NCBI GenBank assembly: GCA_024758765.1
Contig: CP101406.1
Coordinates: forward strand, 4,464,001-4,528,000
Origin: Mycobacterium sp. SVM_VP21
Lineage (GTDB): Bacteria; Actinomycetota; Actinomycetes; Mycobacteriales; Mycobacteriaceae
Reading direction: 5' to 3'
Length of the DNA: 64,000 nt
This document shows positions 1-10,414 of this stretch, one piece after another. The translations under genes were made by a program, and so were the position numbers. The notes beneath the pieces were generated by a model. The model ran no database searches. It saw only the letters and a list, made by a program, of their open reading frames with translations, and was not told where the DNA came from. Position 1 is the stretch's first letter. Each line of letters opens with the position of its first letter.

Positions 1-1321
1 GGCCATCTCCACCATCGAGCAGGAGCTGGCCGTCCGGCTCGAAGAGCTGGAGAACCACGGCAAACTGCTGGAGGCCCAGCGGCTGCGGATGCGCACCAAC
101 TACGACATCGAGATGATGCGCCAGGTCGGCTTCTGCTCGGGCATCGAGAACTATTCGCGCCACATCGACGGTCGCGGCGCCGGCACGCCCCCGGCCACCC
201 TGCTGGATTACTTCCCCGAGGACTTCCTGCTCATCATTGACGAGTCACACGTCACCGTGCCGCAGATCGGCGGCATGTACGAGGGCGACATGTCGCGCAA
301 GCGCAACCTGGTGGAGTTCGGGTTCCGGTTGCCCTCGGCGTGCGACAACCGGCCGCTGACCTGGGAGGAGTTCGCCGACCGGATCGGCCAGACGGTCTAC
401 ATGTCGGCCACCCCGGGGCCCTACGAGCTCAGCCAGGCCGGCGGCGAGTTCGTCGAGCAGGTGATCCGCCCGACCGGCCTGGTGGACCCGAAGGTCGTGG
501 TGAAGCCGACAAAGGGCCAGATCGACGACCTGATCGCCGAGATCCGGCAGCGCACCGCGGCCGATGAGCGGGTGCTGGTCACCACGCTGACCAAGAAGAT
601 GGCCGAAGACCTCACCGATTACCTGCTGGAGATGGGGATTCGGGTGCGCTACCTGCACTCCGAGGTCGACACGCTGCGCCGAGTGGAGCTGCTGCGGCAG
701 CTGCGGCTCGGCGACTACGACGTGCTGATCGGCATCAACCTGCTCCGCGAGGGTCTGGACCTGCCGGAGGTGTCGCTGGTGTCGATCCTCGACGCCGACA
801 AGGAGGGCTTCCTGCGCTCCACCCGCAGCCTGATCCAGACCATCGGTCGCGCGGCCCGCAACGTCTCCGGCGAAGTGCACATGTACGCCGACAAGATCAC
901 CGACTCGATGCGCGAGGCCATCGACGAAACCGAACGCCGCCGGGCCAAGCAGGTCGCCTACAACGAGGCCAACGGCATCGACCCCCAGCCGCTGCGCAAG
1001 AAGATCGCCGACATCCTCGACCAGGTGTACCGGGAGGTGGAGGACACCGAATCCATCGAGGTCGCCGGGTCGGGCCGCAACGCCTCACGCGGGCGGCGCG
1101 CCCAGGGCGAGCCCGGTCGGGCGGTCAGCGCCGGGGTCTTCGAAGGCCGCGACACCAGCAACATGCCACGGGCCGAACTGGCCGACCTGGTCAAGGACCT
1201 CACCGAGCAGATGATGAACGCGGCGCGAGATCTGCAGTTCGAGCTGGCGGCCCGGATCCGCGACGAGATCGCCGACCTCAAGAAGGAACTGCGGGGCATG
1301 GACGCGGCCGGCATCAAGTGA
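1..1321 (+). CDS. uvrB: UvrB, excinuclease ABC subunit B (5' end outside window)
   Basis: Damage-verifying helicase of nucleotide excision repair; it takes DNA from UvrA and recruits UvrC. The reading frame is open from base 2, so only the C-terminal ~439 residues are here. Visible are the DESHV helicase motif II, the SATPGPYE segment, motif V ([14 protein letters not shown]), motif VI (QTIGRAARN) and a C-terminal UVR helix pair ([17 protein letters not shown]) that contacts UvrC. The stop is TGA. uvrA lies 4.5 kb downstream on the same strand, as in M. tuberculosis (Rv1633/Rv1638, from memory). Identity is secure; only the truncation by the window edge limits the call. Confidence 0.97.
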   Translation, partial: AISTIEQELAVRLEELENHGKLLEAQRLRMRTNYDIEMMRQVGFCSGIENYSRHIDGRGAGTPPATLLDYFPEDFLLIIDESHVTVPQIGGMYEGDMSRKRNLVEFGFRLPSACDNRPLTWEEFADRIGQTVYMSATPGPYELSQAGGEFVEQVIRPTGLVDPKVVVKPTKGQIDDLIAEIRQRTAADERVLVTTLTKKMAEDLTDYLLEMGIRVRYLHSEVDTLRRVELLRQLRLGDYDVLIGINLLREGLDLPEVSLVSILDADKEGFLRSTRSLIQTIGRAARNVSGEVHMYADKITDSMREAIDETERRRAKQVAYNEANGIDPQPLRKKIADILDQVYREVEDTESIEVAGSGRNASRGRRAQGEPGRAVSAGVFEGRDTSNMPRAELADLVKDLTEQMMNAARDLQFELAARIRDEIADLKKELRGMDAAGIK

Positions 1322-1379
1322 CGCGCCAGGCAGGCGACCATTTTCGCGTGTGATGGTGATCCGTGATTGACTGCAAGCG

Positions 1380-2816
1380 GTGGTGGAACTGACTGAAACA
1401 GTGGTGCATGACTCCGCTGTAAGCACTGGCAGCTGGCGTGAGCTGCTCGGTAGGCGCTATCTGGGCACCGCGGCCGTGCTGGCCGGCGGGGTGGCGCTGT
1501 ACGCCACCAACGAGTTCCTCACGATCAGCCTGCTGCCCAACACCATCAAGGACATCGGCGGTGAGCGGTTCTACGCCTGGGTGACCACCCTGTACCTGGT
1601 CGGATCGGTGATCGCCGCGGCCGCGGCCAACGCGGTGCTGGTCCGCGTGGGTTCTCGCTCGGCCTACCTGCTGGGGCTGCTGTCGTTCGGCCTGGGCACG
1701 GTGCTCTGTGCGCTGGCGCCCCAGATGGAAGTCCTGCTGATCGGTCGCACCCTGCAGGGCATGGGCGGCGGCCTGTTGGCCGGGCTGGGGTGGGCGCTGA
1801 TCAACGCCGTCCTGCCCAGCTGGCTGTGGACCCGGGCCTCGGGGCTGGTGTCCGCCATGTGGGGTGTCGGCACCCTGGTCGGGCCGGCAGCCGGCGGCCT
1901 ATTCGCCCAGTTCGGCATCTGGCGGTGGGCGTTCGGCCTCATGGCGATACTGACCGTGGCGATGGGAGTGGCGGTCAGTGTGGTGCTGCCGGCCGGGGGT
2001 ACCGGGCACCGTGGCGAGTCCGTGAAGTTCCCGGTGCGGTCGTTGCTGCTGCTGGGCGGCGCCGCGCTGGCGGTCAGTGTGGCGCAGTTGCCGCGCAGCC
2101 TGATCGGCGCGATGGGGCTATTGCTGGTTGGCGGGGCCCTGCTGGCCGTGTTTCTGGTCGTGGACCGGCGCTCGTCGTCGGCGGTGCTGCCGTCCAGCGC
2201 GTTCCAGCCGGGCCGGGAGAAGTGGATCTACCTGACGTTGGGCCTGCTGATGGCCACCACAAAGGCCAACCTGTACATCCCGCTGCTCGGGCAGCGGCTG
2301 GCCCACCTGCCGCCGGTGATGGCCGGCTTCCTGGGCGCCGCGTTGTCGACCGGTTGGACCTTCAGCGAGATCGCCAGCGCGTCGGTGAGCAAGGTACGGG
2401 TGGTCATCGGCCTGGTGATCAGCGCGCCGCTGGTGATGTCGGCGGGTTTGGCGGTGGTCGCGTTCGCCCGGATGAGCCACTACAACCCGACCGCGGTCGG
2501 CGCGATCTGGGCGCTGGCACTGCTGGTCGTCGGCATCGGCGTCGGCGCCGGCTGGCCGCACCTGTCGGCGTGGGCGATGAGCTGCGTCGACGATCCCGCT
2601 GAGGGTGGGACCGCGGCCGCTGCCGTCAACACCGTGACGCTGATCGGTGGCGCGTTCGGCGCGGGGATCGCCGGCCTGGTGGTCAACACCGCGATGAGCG
2701 CCGGCCAACCCGCGGCCCGCTGGCTGTTTGCGATCTTCGCTGTGCTCGCCGCAATGGGATTCGTGGTCGCCTATCGGGCCAGCCGGGGTGCCGAACCCCT
2801 TCCGACCGCCTCTTGA
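1380..2816 (+). CDS. MFS drug-efflux-type transporter (Rv1634-like)
   Basis: Inner-membrane major facilitator superfamily protein of 478 residues with about 12-14 hydrophobic helices. It has the antiporter motif C pattern (GVGTLVGPAAGG) and a GRTLQGMGGG segment typical of DHA-type proton-drug antiporters. GTG at 1380 is used as start; there is no strong Shine-Dalgarno, so a start a few codons downstream is possible. It sits 58 bp behind uvrB and ends 9 bp before the convergent glycosyltransferase gene. Order matches M. tuberculosis Rv1633-Rv1634. Substrate cannot be told from sequence; efflux is inferred from family membership. Confidence 0.85.
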   Translation: MVELTETVVHDSAVSTGSWRELLGRRYLGTAAVLAGGVALYATNEFLTISLLPNTIKDIGGERFYAWVTTLYLVGSVIAAAAANAVLVRVGSRSAYLLGLLSFGLGTVLCALAPQMEVLLIGRTLQGMGGGLLAGLGWALINAVLPSWLWTRASGLVSAMWGVGTLVGPAAGGLFAQFGIWRWAFGLMAILTVAMGVAVSVVLPAGGTGHRGESVKFPVRSLLLLGGAALAVSVAQLPRSLIGAMGLLLVGGALLAVFLVVDRRSSSAVLPSSAFQPGREKWIYLTLGLLMATTKANLYIPLLGQRLAHLPPVMAGFLGAALSTGWTFSEIASASVSKVRVVIGLVISAPLVMSAGLAVVAFARMSHYNPTAVGAIWALALLVVGIGVGAGWPHLSAWAMSCVDDPAEGGTAAAAVNTVTLIGGAFGAGIAGLVVNTAMSAGQPAARWLFAIFAVLAAMGFVVAYRASRGAEPLPTAS

Positions 2817-2825
2817 GTGCGCCGA

Positions 2826-4442
2826 TCACCGGGTGGCCTTGATCACCTGGGCGAAGGTGAACTGCCAGCGTTCGACGACGTGGAAGCGCAGCGCGTGCAG
2901 CATCTGGCCGTCGGGTGTGCGGGCGAAGCGGGCGCCTACCGGCAGCGCCACGGCCGCCTGGTGGGCCGGCAGACTGCGGTCGTGATCGGTGATCGCCCAG
3001 ATCGTTGGGCAGCGGTCGAATTGGTCCTTCAGTGCCGCCACCGACAGGTGCCCGTCCCACAGCCGCCCCAGGGTTTGGCGGTGCGGCCCCAGCCCGGGGT
3101 CGGTCAGCTTTGCGAACGCCTCGGGGCGCGCGGCGGTCAACGCCCGGATCGGGCCGGGTAGCCACCTGGTGGTGTTGTCGATCAGCAGGCAGTCGCCGGG
3201 CTGGGCGTGCGCGACGATCACGTCGGCCGCCGCGCTGTAATCCCAGCCTTTTTCTTTGGTGTAGCGATCACGTTGATTGGCAACGTAATTGGGCATCGCT
3301 GCGATTGCCAGCAGGGCGATAACGCCGATCAGGGCGCGGCGCGAAGTGGCGATCGTGGTGACCGTGATCGCCAGCGCGATCGCCATCGCCGGAGCCGTGC
3401 TGATCAAATACCGCGGGTAATAAACTGGTTTCACCAGCACCGAATAGGCCAGCGTGGCCAGGGTCGGGATCAACATCCACTTGACGCACAGCATCGCCAG
3501 CCGTCGGGTCTCGGCGTCTGGGGACCGGCGGGTGCCGTTCCGGACGGCGACGACGGCGCCGACGAGCACCAGCCACGCCAGGATTGCGAACGGCACACTG
3601 TTGTCGAAGTACTGCTGCTGGACGATCTCGATGGCAGTGTGCGGGTTCAACGGCCGAATCCAGGCGACCTGCCGGATCTGCCCCTGGCTGAACCACAGGA
3701 ATGGGGACAACGCGGCCAGCGCGATACCCGCCGCCGCAGCCCATCTCCGCCGCGCCGAGCCCTCGCCACCCACCTCACGCAGCGCCGCTGCGTGTACCGC
3801 CACCAGCAGGACGGTGAACGTGTTCAGCAGCGTCGCCACCACGACCGCCACGCCGTAGCCCACCCACAGTCGCACGGTGTTACGCCGGGCCGCGGTCACC
3901 CACAGCACGGTGAGCCAGACCGCAGCCATCGCCGAGAACGCGTACGGGCGCGCCTCGACGCCGGCCCACGTTATCCGCGGCAATATCGCGTAAAGCGCAC
4001 CGGCGCACACCGATACCTGCCGGCCGGTGAAGCTGCGGGACAGCACCACCACACCGGCGGCCCCGGCGCCGACCGCCAGACTGCTCGGCACCCGCGCCCA
4101 GAATTCGGTCGCGGGGAAGACCGCGAACCAGCCGTGCATGACCAGGTAGTACAGGCCGTGTACCGCGTCGATGTGGGTGAGTAATCGCCACAGTTCCGGC
4201 AGTGAGCGGTGCGTCGATGCCGAGATGGTGGCAGCTTCGTCGAACCACAGCGACGGCCGGCTCGCGCCGATGACGCTGATCAACGTTGCCGCAACGGCGA
4301 TTACGGCCGCGTCCGGTGAGCGCGGCGGGCGCAGTGGCGGACCCGCATCGATACGCACCGGGGCCGGGCTCAAAACCTGGCTCAACGGCGTGCGCTGTCG
4401 GTAGCGGTGACGGTGATGACATCCCACGTTACCGTTGGACAC
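2826..4442 (-). CDS. capA: GT-C membrane mannosyltransferase, LAM mannose-capping (Rv1635c/CapA-like)
   Basis: Polytopic membrane glycosyltransferase of 538 residues. After a basic N-terminus there is the GT-C loop motif SLWFDEAATI, whose acidic pair is the catalytic/metal-binding signature, then about ten membrane helices and a soluble C-terminal domain. In M. tuberculosis the gene at this place, Rv1635c, adds the first mannose cap to the arabinan of lipoarabinomannan using polyprenyl-phosphomannose; I transfer that function by synteny and motif. ATG at 4442 is the start. The gene is convergent with the MFS gene and divergent from the stress protein across a 178-bp gap. Confidence 0.8.
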   Translation of the reverse strand: MSNGNVGCHHRHRYRQRTPLSQVLSPAPVRIDAGPPLRPPRSPDAAVIAVAATLISVIGASRPSLWFDEAATISASTHRSLPELWRLLTHIDAVHGLYYLVMHGWFAVFPATEFWARVPSSLAVGAGAAGVVVLSRSFTGRQVSVCAGALYAILPRITWAGVEARPYAFSAMAAVWLTVLWVTAARRNTVRLWVGYGVAVVVATLLNTFTVLLVAVHAAALREVGGEGSARRRWAAAAGIALAALSPFLWFSQGQIRQVAWIRPLNPHTAIEIVQQQYFDNSVPFAILAWLVLVGAVVAVRNGTRRSPDAETRRLAMLCVKWMLIPTLATLAYSVLVKPVYYPRYLISTAPAMAIALAITVTTIATSRRALIGVIALLAIAAMPNYVANQRDRYTKEKGWDYSAAADVIVAHAQPGDCLLIDNTTRWLPGPIRALTAARPEAFAKLTDPGLGPHRQTLGRLWDGHLSVAALKDQFDRCPTIWAITDHDRSLPAHQAAVALPVGARFARTPDGQMLHALRFHVVERWQFTFAQVIKATR

Positions 4443-4620
4443 GGCATGTCAGCTACGTCACCAGGTCTGCCAACCGGGTCTTTTCGGCCGGTCAGAGGGC
4501 TGTGCACGCCGCGCCGCAAACGACATGTGACGCCAATCGCCCCCATCGGGGCCGTCGACGCGTTAATGTCGCCATGGCTCAATTTGCCAACAGGCGACCA
4601 ATGCACCGGGAGGGTTACGA

Positions 4621-5067
4621 ATGAGCGGCTACAAGACCGTGGTGGTCGGTACGGACGGCTCGGACTCGTCGCTGCGCGCCGTCGACCGCGCGGCTCATCT
4701 GGCGTCCGGTGAAGGCGCGAAGGTCGTCATCGCCACCGCCTACCTGCCGCACGCCGACGACCCCCGCGCCGCCGACGCTCTCAAGGACGAGGGCTACAAG
4801 GCCTCGGGCAACGCCCCGATCTACGCCATCCTCAAGGAGGCCAAGGAGCGGGCCATTGCTGCCGGCGCCTACGAGGTCGAGGAGAAGGCCATCGTCGGCG
4901 CTCCGGTGGACGCGCTGGTGGAGCTGGCGGAGTCGGTCAAGGCCGACCTGCTGGTGGTCGGCAACGTCGGGCTGAGCACCATCGCCGGGCGGCTGCTCGG
5001 CTCGGTGCCGGCCAATGTGTCGCGGCGCTCCAAGATCGACGTGCTGATCGTTCACACCACCGGGTAG
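4621..5067 (+). CDS. Universal stress protein (Rv1636-like, UspA family)
   Basis: Small cytosolic nucleotide-binding protein, 148 residues, one Usp domain. It starts with the usual beta strand (TVVVGTDGSDSS) and ends with an exact G-x2-G-x9-G-S ATP-binding motif (GNVG, then GSV). M. tuberculosis Rv1636 (TB15.3) of the same length binds cAMP and ATP; the same role is likely but not shown here. The start is fixed by a GGGAGGG Shine-Dalgarno ten bases upstream of ATG 4621. It is a single gene between divergent capA and convergent hydrolase genes. Confidence 0.93.
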   Translation: MSGYKTVVVGTDGSDSSLRAVDRAAHLASGEGAKVVIATAYLPHADDPRAADALKDEGYKASGNAPIYAILKEAKERAIAAGAYEVEEKAIVGAPVDALVELAESVKADLLVVGNVGLSTIAGRLLGSVPANVSRRSKIDVLIVHTTG

Positions 5068-5135
5068 CGCGCGGGGCTAGACCGGCGGTCCAGCTTCGCC
5101 TCTCCTCCGTCAGCCTCGCTAACCGGCGGGGGAGT

Positions 5136-5822
5136 TCACCACCCCCGTTCGCGCCATTCCGCCAGGTGCGGGCGCTCGACCCCTAGAACGGTGTCGTCAC
5201 CGTGTCCGGGGTAGACGACGGTGTCGTCGCCGAACCGGTCGAACACCTTGCGACTCACATCACCCAGCAGGCGCTCGAAGTCCCCTGGCTGCCACGTCTT
5301 TCCGATGCCGCCGGGGAACAGGCAGTCGCCGGTGAACAGCTGGGTCACGCCGCCGGTGGCCGCGCCGTCCAGGGCCAGCGCTACCGATCCCTCGGTGTGG
5401 CCCTGCAGGTGGATCACGTCGAAGTTCAGGTCCCCGACGGTCACGGTGTCGCCATCGGCCAGGATGCGGTCTGGTTTCACCGGCAGCGGCTCAGCGTCCA
5501 GGGCGTGCGCGGCCGTCGGGGCCCCGGTGGCCTCGGCGAGTGCGGTCAGCGCCTGCCAGTGGTCGAAGTGCTGGTGGCTGGTGACGATCAGTGCCACGTC
5601 CGGGGCGTACTCGCGCACCAGCGCGACCAGGTTCTCGGCGTCGTTGGCCGCGTCGATCAGCAGCGTCTTGCCGGTGTTGGTGCACGTCACCAGGTAGGCG
5701 TTGTTGTCCATCGGGCCCACCGAGGCCTTGATGATGGTGGCCCCGGGCAGGGTGCGCCGTGCCGCGGTGCCGGGCTCGACGTGTCCGGTGTAGTTGTCGT
5801 CAACCGCGATCTGGGAGGTCAT
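5136..5822 (-). CDS. Metallo-beta-lactamase-fold hydrolase (Rv1637c-like)
   Basis: Soluble 228-residue protein of the glyoxalase II-like metallo-beta-lactamase superfamily. The zinc motif is TSHQHFDHW (H-x-H-x-D-H), followed by a GHTEGS histidine, an FTGDCLFPGG aspartate and a final YPGHGDDT histidine, so all metal ligands are present. A hydroxyacylglutathione-hydrolase-like thioester activity is the family default; the substrate is unknown. ATG at 5822 is chosen; a GTG three codons upstream is also possible. Longer in-frame extensions would run into uvrA on the other strand and are rejected. uvrA starts 57 bp away, divergently. Confidence 0.88.
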   Translation of the reverse strand: MTSQIAVDDNYTGHVEPGTAARRTLPGATIIKASVGPMDNNAYLVTCTNTGKTLLIDAANDAENLVALVREYAPDVALIVTSHQHFDHWQALTALAEATGAPTAAHALDAEPLPVKPDRILADGDTVTVGDLNFDVIHLQGHTEGSVALALDGAATGGVTQLFTGDCLFPGGIGKTWQPGDFERLLGDVSRKVFDRFGDDTVVYPGHGDDTVLGVERPHLAEWRERGW

Positions 5823-5879
5823 GTCCGTCACGGTACTGGCCCTGAGCTGGTTGTCGGTAGCGCCACCTAGCATGGACCC

Positions 5880-8786
5880 GTGGCTGACCGGCTGATCGTC
5901 AAGGGTGCGCGGGAACACAATCTGCGCAGTGTGGATCTGGACCTGCCGCGCGACGCGTTGATCGTGTTCACCGGGCTGTCCGGATCGGGTAAATCCTCGC
6001 TGGCCTTCGACACGATCTTCGCCGAGGGCCAGCGCCGCTACGTCGAATCCCTGTCGGCCTACGCCCGCCAGTTCCTCGGCCAGATGGACAAGCCCGACGT
6101 CGACTTCATCGAGGGTCTCTCGCCGGCGGTGTCCATCGACCAGAAGTCCACCAACCGCAACCCGCGCTCGACGGTCGGCACCATCACCGAGGTCTATGAC
6201 TACCTGCGGCTGCTCTACGCCCGGGCCGGGGCCCCGCACTGCCCGGTCTGTGGCGAGCGGATCGCCCGGCAGACCCCGCAGCAGATCGTGGACCAGGTGC
6301 TGGCCATGGACGAGGGACTGCGGTTCCAGGTGCTGGCGCCGGTGGTGCGCACCCGCAAGGGGGAATTCGCCGATCTCTTCGAGAAGCTAAACACCCAGGG
6401 CTACAGCCGGGTGCGGGTGGACGGCGTGGTGCATTCGCTGACCGATCCGCCCAAGCTCAAGAAGCAGGAGAAGCACGACATCGAGGTGGTCGTGGACCGT
6501 CTCACTGTCAAGGAGTCGGCCAAGCAGCGGCTCACCGACTCGGTGGAGACCGCGCTGGGCCTGGCCGACGGCATCGTGGTGCTGGAGTTTGTCGACCGGG
6601 ATGACGATCACCCCCATCGCGAGCAGCGGTTCTCCGAGAAGCTGGCCTGCCCCAACGGGCACGCGCTGTCGGTCGACGACCTGGAGCCGCGGTCGTTCTC
6701 GTTCAACTCGCCCTACGGTGCCTGCCCAGAATGCGTGGGCCTGGGCATCCGCAAGGAGGTCGACGCCGACCTGGTGGTGCCCGACCCGGATCGCACCCTG
6801 GCCGAGGGCGCGGTGGTGCCCTGGTCGATGGGCCCCACCAGCGAGTACTTCACCCGGATGATGGCCAGCCTCGGTGAGGCGATGGGCTTCGACGTCGACA
6901 CCCCGTGGCGCAAGCTGCCGGCCAAGGCCCGCAAGGCGATCCTGGAGGGCTCCGACGAGCAGGTGCATGTCCGCTACCGCAACCGCTATGGCCGGACCCG
7001 CTCGTACTACACCGATTTCGAAGGTGTGATGGCGTTCCTGCAACGCAAGATGGAGCAGACCGAATCCGAGCAGATGAAGGAGCGCTACGCCGGGTTCATG
7101 CGTGACGTGCCGTGCCCGGAATGCGCCGGCACCCGGCTCAAGCCGGAGATCCTGGCGGTGACGCTGGCCGCGGGCGACTACGGCAGCAAGTCCATTGCGC
7201 AGGTCAGTGAGCTGTCGATCGCGGACTGCTCGGACTTCCTCAACGCGTTGACCCTGGGCCCGCGCGAGCAGGCCATCGCCGGGCAGGTGCTCAAAGAGAT
7301 CCAGTCCCGGCTGAGCTTCCTGCTCGACGTCGGCCTGGAGTATCTGACGCTGTCCCGGGCTGCCGGAACCCTGTCCGGTGGTGAGGCGCAACGCATTCGG
7401 CTGGCCACCCAGATCGGCTCGGGCCTGGTCGGGGTGCTCTACGTGCTCGACGAGCCGTCGATCGGGCTGCACCAGCGGGACAACCGCCGACTGATCGAGA
7501 CTCTGGTTCGGCTGCGCGATCTCGGCAACACCCTGATCGTCGTCGAGCACGACCTGGACACCATCGCCCACGCCGACTGGATCGTCGACATCGGCCCGGC
7601 GGCCGGCGAGCACGGCGGCAAGATCGTGCACAGCGGGCCGTATGCCGAACTGCTCGCCAACCCGGATTCGATCACCGGGGGCTACCTGTCCGGCGCGAAA
7701 ACCATTGCGGTGCCGCAAATTCGTCGCACGGTGGACCCCAAGCGCCAACTCGGAGTGGTCGGCGCGCGCGAGCACAACCTGGCCGGCGTCGACGTGGCGT
7801 TTCCGCTCGGGGTGCTCACCGCGGTGACCGGGGTGTCCGGCTCGGGCAAGTCGACGCTGGTCAACGACATTCTGGCGACGGTGCTGGCCAACAAACTCAA
7901 CGGCGCCCGGCTGGTGCCTGGCCGGCACACCCGGATCACCGGGCTCGACCACCTGGACAAGCTGGTACGGGTCGACCAGTCACCGATCGGGCGCACCCCG
8001 CGGTCGAACCCGGCCACCTACACCGGGGTGTTCGACAAGATCCGCACCCTGTTCGCCGCCACCACCGAGGCCAAGGTCCGCGGCTATCAGCCGGGCCGAT
8101 TCTCGTTCAACGTCAAGGGCGGACGCTGCGAGGCGTGCACCGGCGACGGCACCATCAAGATCGAGATGAACTTCCTGCCCGACGTCTACGTGCCCTGCGA
8201 GGTCTGCCACGGTGCCCGCTACAACCGCGAGACCCTGGAGGTGCACTACAAGGGCAAGACCATCGCCGAGGTGCTGGACATGTCGATCGAGGAGGCGGCG
8301 GATTTCTTCGAGCCGATCACCGGCATCCACCGCTACCTGCGCACCCTGGTCGACGTCGGGCTCGGGTATGTGCGGCTGGGCCAGCCGGCGCCGACGCTGT
8401 CCGGCGGGGAGGCGCAGCGGGTGAAGCTGGCCTCCGAGCTGCAGAAGCGGTCCACCGGCCGGACCGTCTATATCCTCGACGAGCCCACCACCGGACTGCA
8501 TTTCGAGGACATCGCCAAACTGCTGGGCGTCATCAACGGCCTTGTCGACAAAGGCAATACGGTGATCGTCATCGAGCACAACCTGGACGTGATCAAGACC
8601 GCGGACTGGATCGTCGACATGGGCCCCGAAGGCGGGGCCGGCGGTGGGACGGTGGTGGCCACCGGTACCCCGGAGGACGTCGTGGGCGTGCCGGAGAGCT
8701 ATACCGGCAAGTTTCTCGCCGAAATCCTGGGCGCACCGGCCAAGCCGGCCAAAGCCGTCAAGCGCCGTCGCAAGGCCAGCGCTTAG
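5880..8786 (+). CDS. uvrA: UvrA, excinuclease ABC subunit A
   Basis: Damage-recognition ATPase of nucleotide excision repair, 968 residues, about the usual length. Two ABC ATPase modules are visible: Walker [10 protein letters not shown] near the N-terminus and [10 protein letters not shown] in the second half, each with an LSGGEAQR signature. Zinc-binding cysteine pairs occur at CPVCGE, CPECVG, CPECAG and CEACTGDG...[13 protein letters not shown] at 5880 is the start; the ATG at 5872 is out of frame. UvrA hands damaged DNA to UvrB, encoded at the window start. Confidence 0.98.
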   Translation: MADRLIVKGAREHNLRSVDLDLPRDALIVFTGLSGSGKSSLAFDTIFAEGQRRYVESLSAYARQFLGQMDKPDVDFIEGLSPAVSIDQKSTNRNPRSTVGTITEVYDYLRLLYARAGAPHCPVCGERIARQTPQQIVDQVLAMDEGLRFQVLAPVVRTRKGEFADLFEKLNTQGYSRVRVDGVVHSLTDPPKLKKQEKHDIEVVVDRLTVKESAKQRLTDSVETALGLADGIVVLEFVDRDDDHPHREQRFSEKLACPNGHALSVDDLEPRSFSFNSPYGACPECVGLGIRKEVDADLVVPDPDRTLAEGAVVPWSMGPTSEYFTRMMASLGEAMGFDVDTPWRKLPAKARKAILEGSDEQVHVRYRNRYGRTRSYYTDFEGVMAFLQRKMEQTESEQMKERYAGFMRDVPCPECAGTRLKPEILAVTLAAGDYGSKSIAQVSELSIADCSDFLNALTLGPREQAIAGQVLKEIQSRLSFLLDVGLEYLTLSRAAGTLSGGEAQRIRLATQIGSGLVGVLYVLDEPSIGLHQRDNRRLIETLVRLRDLGNTLIVVEHDLDTIAHADWIVDIGPAAGEHGGKIVHSGPYAELLANPDSITGGYLSGAKTIAVPQIRRTVDPKRQLGVVGAREHNLAGVDVAFPLGVLTAVTGVSGSGKSTLVNDILATVLANKLNGARLVPGRHTRITGLDHLDKLVRVDQSPIGRTPRSNPATYTGVFDKIRTLFAATTEAKVRGYQPGRFSFNVKGGRCEACTGDGTIKIEMNFLPDVYVPCEVCHGARYNRETLEVHYKGKTIAEVLDMSIEEAADFFEPITGIHRYLRTLVDVGLGYVRLGQPAPTLSGGEAQRVKLASELQKRSTGRTVYILDEPTTGLHFEDIAKLLGVINGLVDKGNTVIVIEHNLDVIKTADWIVDMGPEGGAGGGTVVATGTPEDVVGVPESYTGKFLAEILGAPAKPAKAVKRRRKASA

Positions 8787-8798
8787 GGTCTGTCTGGG

Positions 8799-9440
8799 CT
8801 AAGCCGGCTCAGCGCCGAGGCTGACTCGCAGGTGCCGCACGACAGCGTCGGCAACAGCCTCGATCGGCTCCGTCTTGCCCGCGGAGACCCAATCGGTGAG
8901 CCAAATCTGCAAGGCCGAGATGACCAGTGCCGCAGCGATTCGCGGAGGCAGGTGGGCGATCTGACCAGCTTCCACGGCGATTTCGGCCGCTCGGGTGATC
9001 ATGTCCATACCCGTTCGCCACGCTGCTCGTTGACCCCCTCGGCCCAGTTCGGCTGAGGCCGATGCCCAGCTCAGGCCCTCATTGATGTGCAGCTGCAGAA
9101 AGTGCGGGTGTGCTGCGAAGAACTCGACCTCGGCACGCGCTCCGACCAGGATCGCCTCTAGCGGGGAGTCGATTTCATCGGTGCGTACGCGCACGGCGGC
9201 GACGAACGCCTGCATGCGCGCGGCATTGAGGACATCCCAGATTTCGTCTTTGCCGCCGAAGTGCTTGTAGACCGTCGCCAGTGACACTCCGGCGGTCTTG
9301 GCGATGTCACTCACCCGTGCGTCGGCGAAGCCGGTGCGACTGAACTCGTACTCGGCTGCCGCCACGATCTGCTGTTGGTACATGGCCCTGCGTGCGTCGG
9401 CCATGTCAGCGATCGGCGGCGTGGATCGGTTCGTTGCCAT
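8799..9440 (-). CDS. TetR/AcrR-family repressor
   Basis: 213-residue transcriptional regulator. The N-terminal helix-turn-helix reads FADARVSDIAKTAGVSLATVYKHFGG, a standard TetR_N motif; the C-terminal ligand domain is unclassified. The ATG at 9440 is used because it precedes the HTH by the normal distance. The gene is divergent from the membrane-protein gene at 9572, and a 35-bp inverted repeat lies between them, so it very probably represses its own and that neighbour's transcription. The pair is not in the order I remember from M. tuberculosis and looks like a local insertion between uvrA and the Rv1638A homologue. Confidence 0.9.
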   Translation of the reverse strand: MATNRSTPPIADMADARRAMYQQQIVAAAEYEFSRTGFADARVSDIAKTAGVSLATVYKHFGGKDEIWDVLNAARMQAFVAAVRVRTDEIDSPLEAILVGARAEVEFFAAHPHFLQLHINEGLSWASASAELGRGGQRAAWRTGMDMITRAAEIAVEAGQIAHLPPRIAAALVISALQIWLTDWVSAGKTEPIEAVADAVVRHLRVSLGAEPA

Positions 9441-9501
9441 GGCCGCCCCCTGCTCTCGATCGACCGTTGGCCCAGTGTCCACGAGGTGCTACGGTCCCAC
9501 A

Positions 9502-9536
9502 GTAATCATGATTCTGTTTAACAGAGTCATTATTAC
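9502..9536. promoter_or_regulatory. 35-bp inverted repeat, probable TetR operator
   Basis: Left arm GTAATCATGATTCTGTT (9502-9518), a single central T, right arm AACAGAGTCATTATTAC (9520-9536). The arms pair at 15 of 17 positions. It fills the gap between the divergent TetR gene (start 9440) and the membrane-protein gene (start 9572), exactly where an autoregulatory operator is expected. Confidence 0.8.
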
Positions 9537-9571
9537 TACATAACTCGATCGGAATTGGGAGAGGTGCGCCG

Positions 9572-10414
9572 ATGGCGACCGCTGAGCTGAGCCGGGAGAA
9601 CTTGCCGCAGATTTCGGCGACACTTCCGCGGTCGCGCGGACTGCGCATCGTATGGATCGTGGCGTTCGGCTCGCTGGCTTTGGCGTTTCCGATATACAGC
9701 TACTTGGCATTTCACAGCAGCGTCGACCGTCCCTTCATCGCCGACGCCATGGCTGTGCAGGCGACCGCTGCCTACTTCCTGGGCATTTTTGCGGCGTTCC
9801 TGCCGCTACCGTCGCTTCGGGCCTGGACCCGATTTCAACGCCTCCAGGCGGTGGTTCTCCCGTTCGTGATCTGCTCCTACGTCACGCATCTGACTTGGGA
9901 GCTCGGCTGGCTGATCCTGCACAAGGCCATCGCCGGGGCGCGCGATGCCGCGTGGGCGTATCCCTGGTGGAACTACATCGACGGCGGCGACCTGCGCTAT
10001 CTGCACGCCGAACCCAACTTCTTGATGATCGAGGTGCTGTCGGTGATCAACGCCTGTGTCGGCGTCACCGGACTGATCCTGCTGTTCCGGTCCAAGTTCA
10101 CCGACTACCGGGGAACCCTGCTGGTGATGTCGACAGCCGTCACGCACACCGTCCTGACCTGGTATTACTACGGCACCGAGATCATCGCCGGCTTCCCGTC
10201 GATCAATACCGACAGCTTCATGGATCTGGGTGTCAAGTTCGTTCTGCTGAACGGCCCGTGGTTGATCGCGCCCTGGCTGGTACTGGCCTGGGGGTACGCG
10301 ATGCTCAAGAAGCAGTTCACCACTTCGGGAAACTACGCCGTCAGCGCTGCGCCGCCTTCACCAGCGGCGACGGGAACCGCGGCGGCACCCGCACCCCGTC
10401 CAGCCACTCGGTGA
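9572..10414 (+). CDS. Multi-pass membrane protein, EXPERA/emopamil-binding-protein-like
   Basis: 280-residue membrane protein with about six or seven hydrophobic helices and charged or aromatic residues inside them (THLTWELGW, WWNYIDGGDLRYL, EVLSVINACVG), a pattern I associate with EXPERA/emopamil-binding proteins (sterol isomerase/sigma-2 fold). Family assignment is tentative. ATG 9572 has a GGGAGAGG Shine-Dalgarno. It is controlled from the divergent TetR promoter region. The Ala/Pro-rich C-terminal tail overlaps the 3' end of the convergent winged-helix gene by 74 bp, which is unusual and suggests the tail may be a readthrough extension. Confidence 0.72.
   Translation: MATAELSRENLPQISATLPRSRGLRIVWIVAFGSLALAFPIYSYLAFHSSVDRPFIADAMAVQATAAYFLGIFAAFLPLPSLRAWTRFQRLQAVVLPFVICSYVTHLTWELGWLILHKAIAGARDAAWAYPWWNYIDGGDLRYLHAEPNFLMIEVLSVINACVGVTGLILLFRSKFTDYRGTLLVMSTAVTHTVLTWYYYGTEIIAGFPSINTDSFMDLGVKFVLLNGPWLIAPWLVLAWGYAMLKKQFTTSGNYAVSAAPPSPAATGTAAAPAPRPATR

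Noticed and set aside
4443..4620. Possible CRP or DosR-type site upstream of the universal stress protein
   Set aside because: Only half-site resemblance (TGTGAC); no full palindrome.
5823..6239. N-terminal extension of the metallo-hydrolase frame
   Set aside because: Runs opposite the start of uvrA and is not like the family; ATG 5822 gives normal length.
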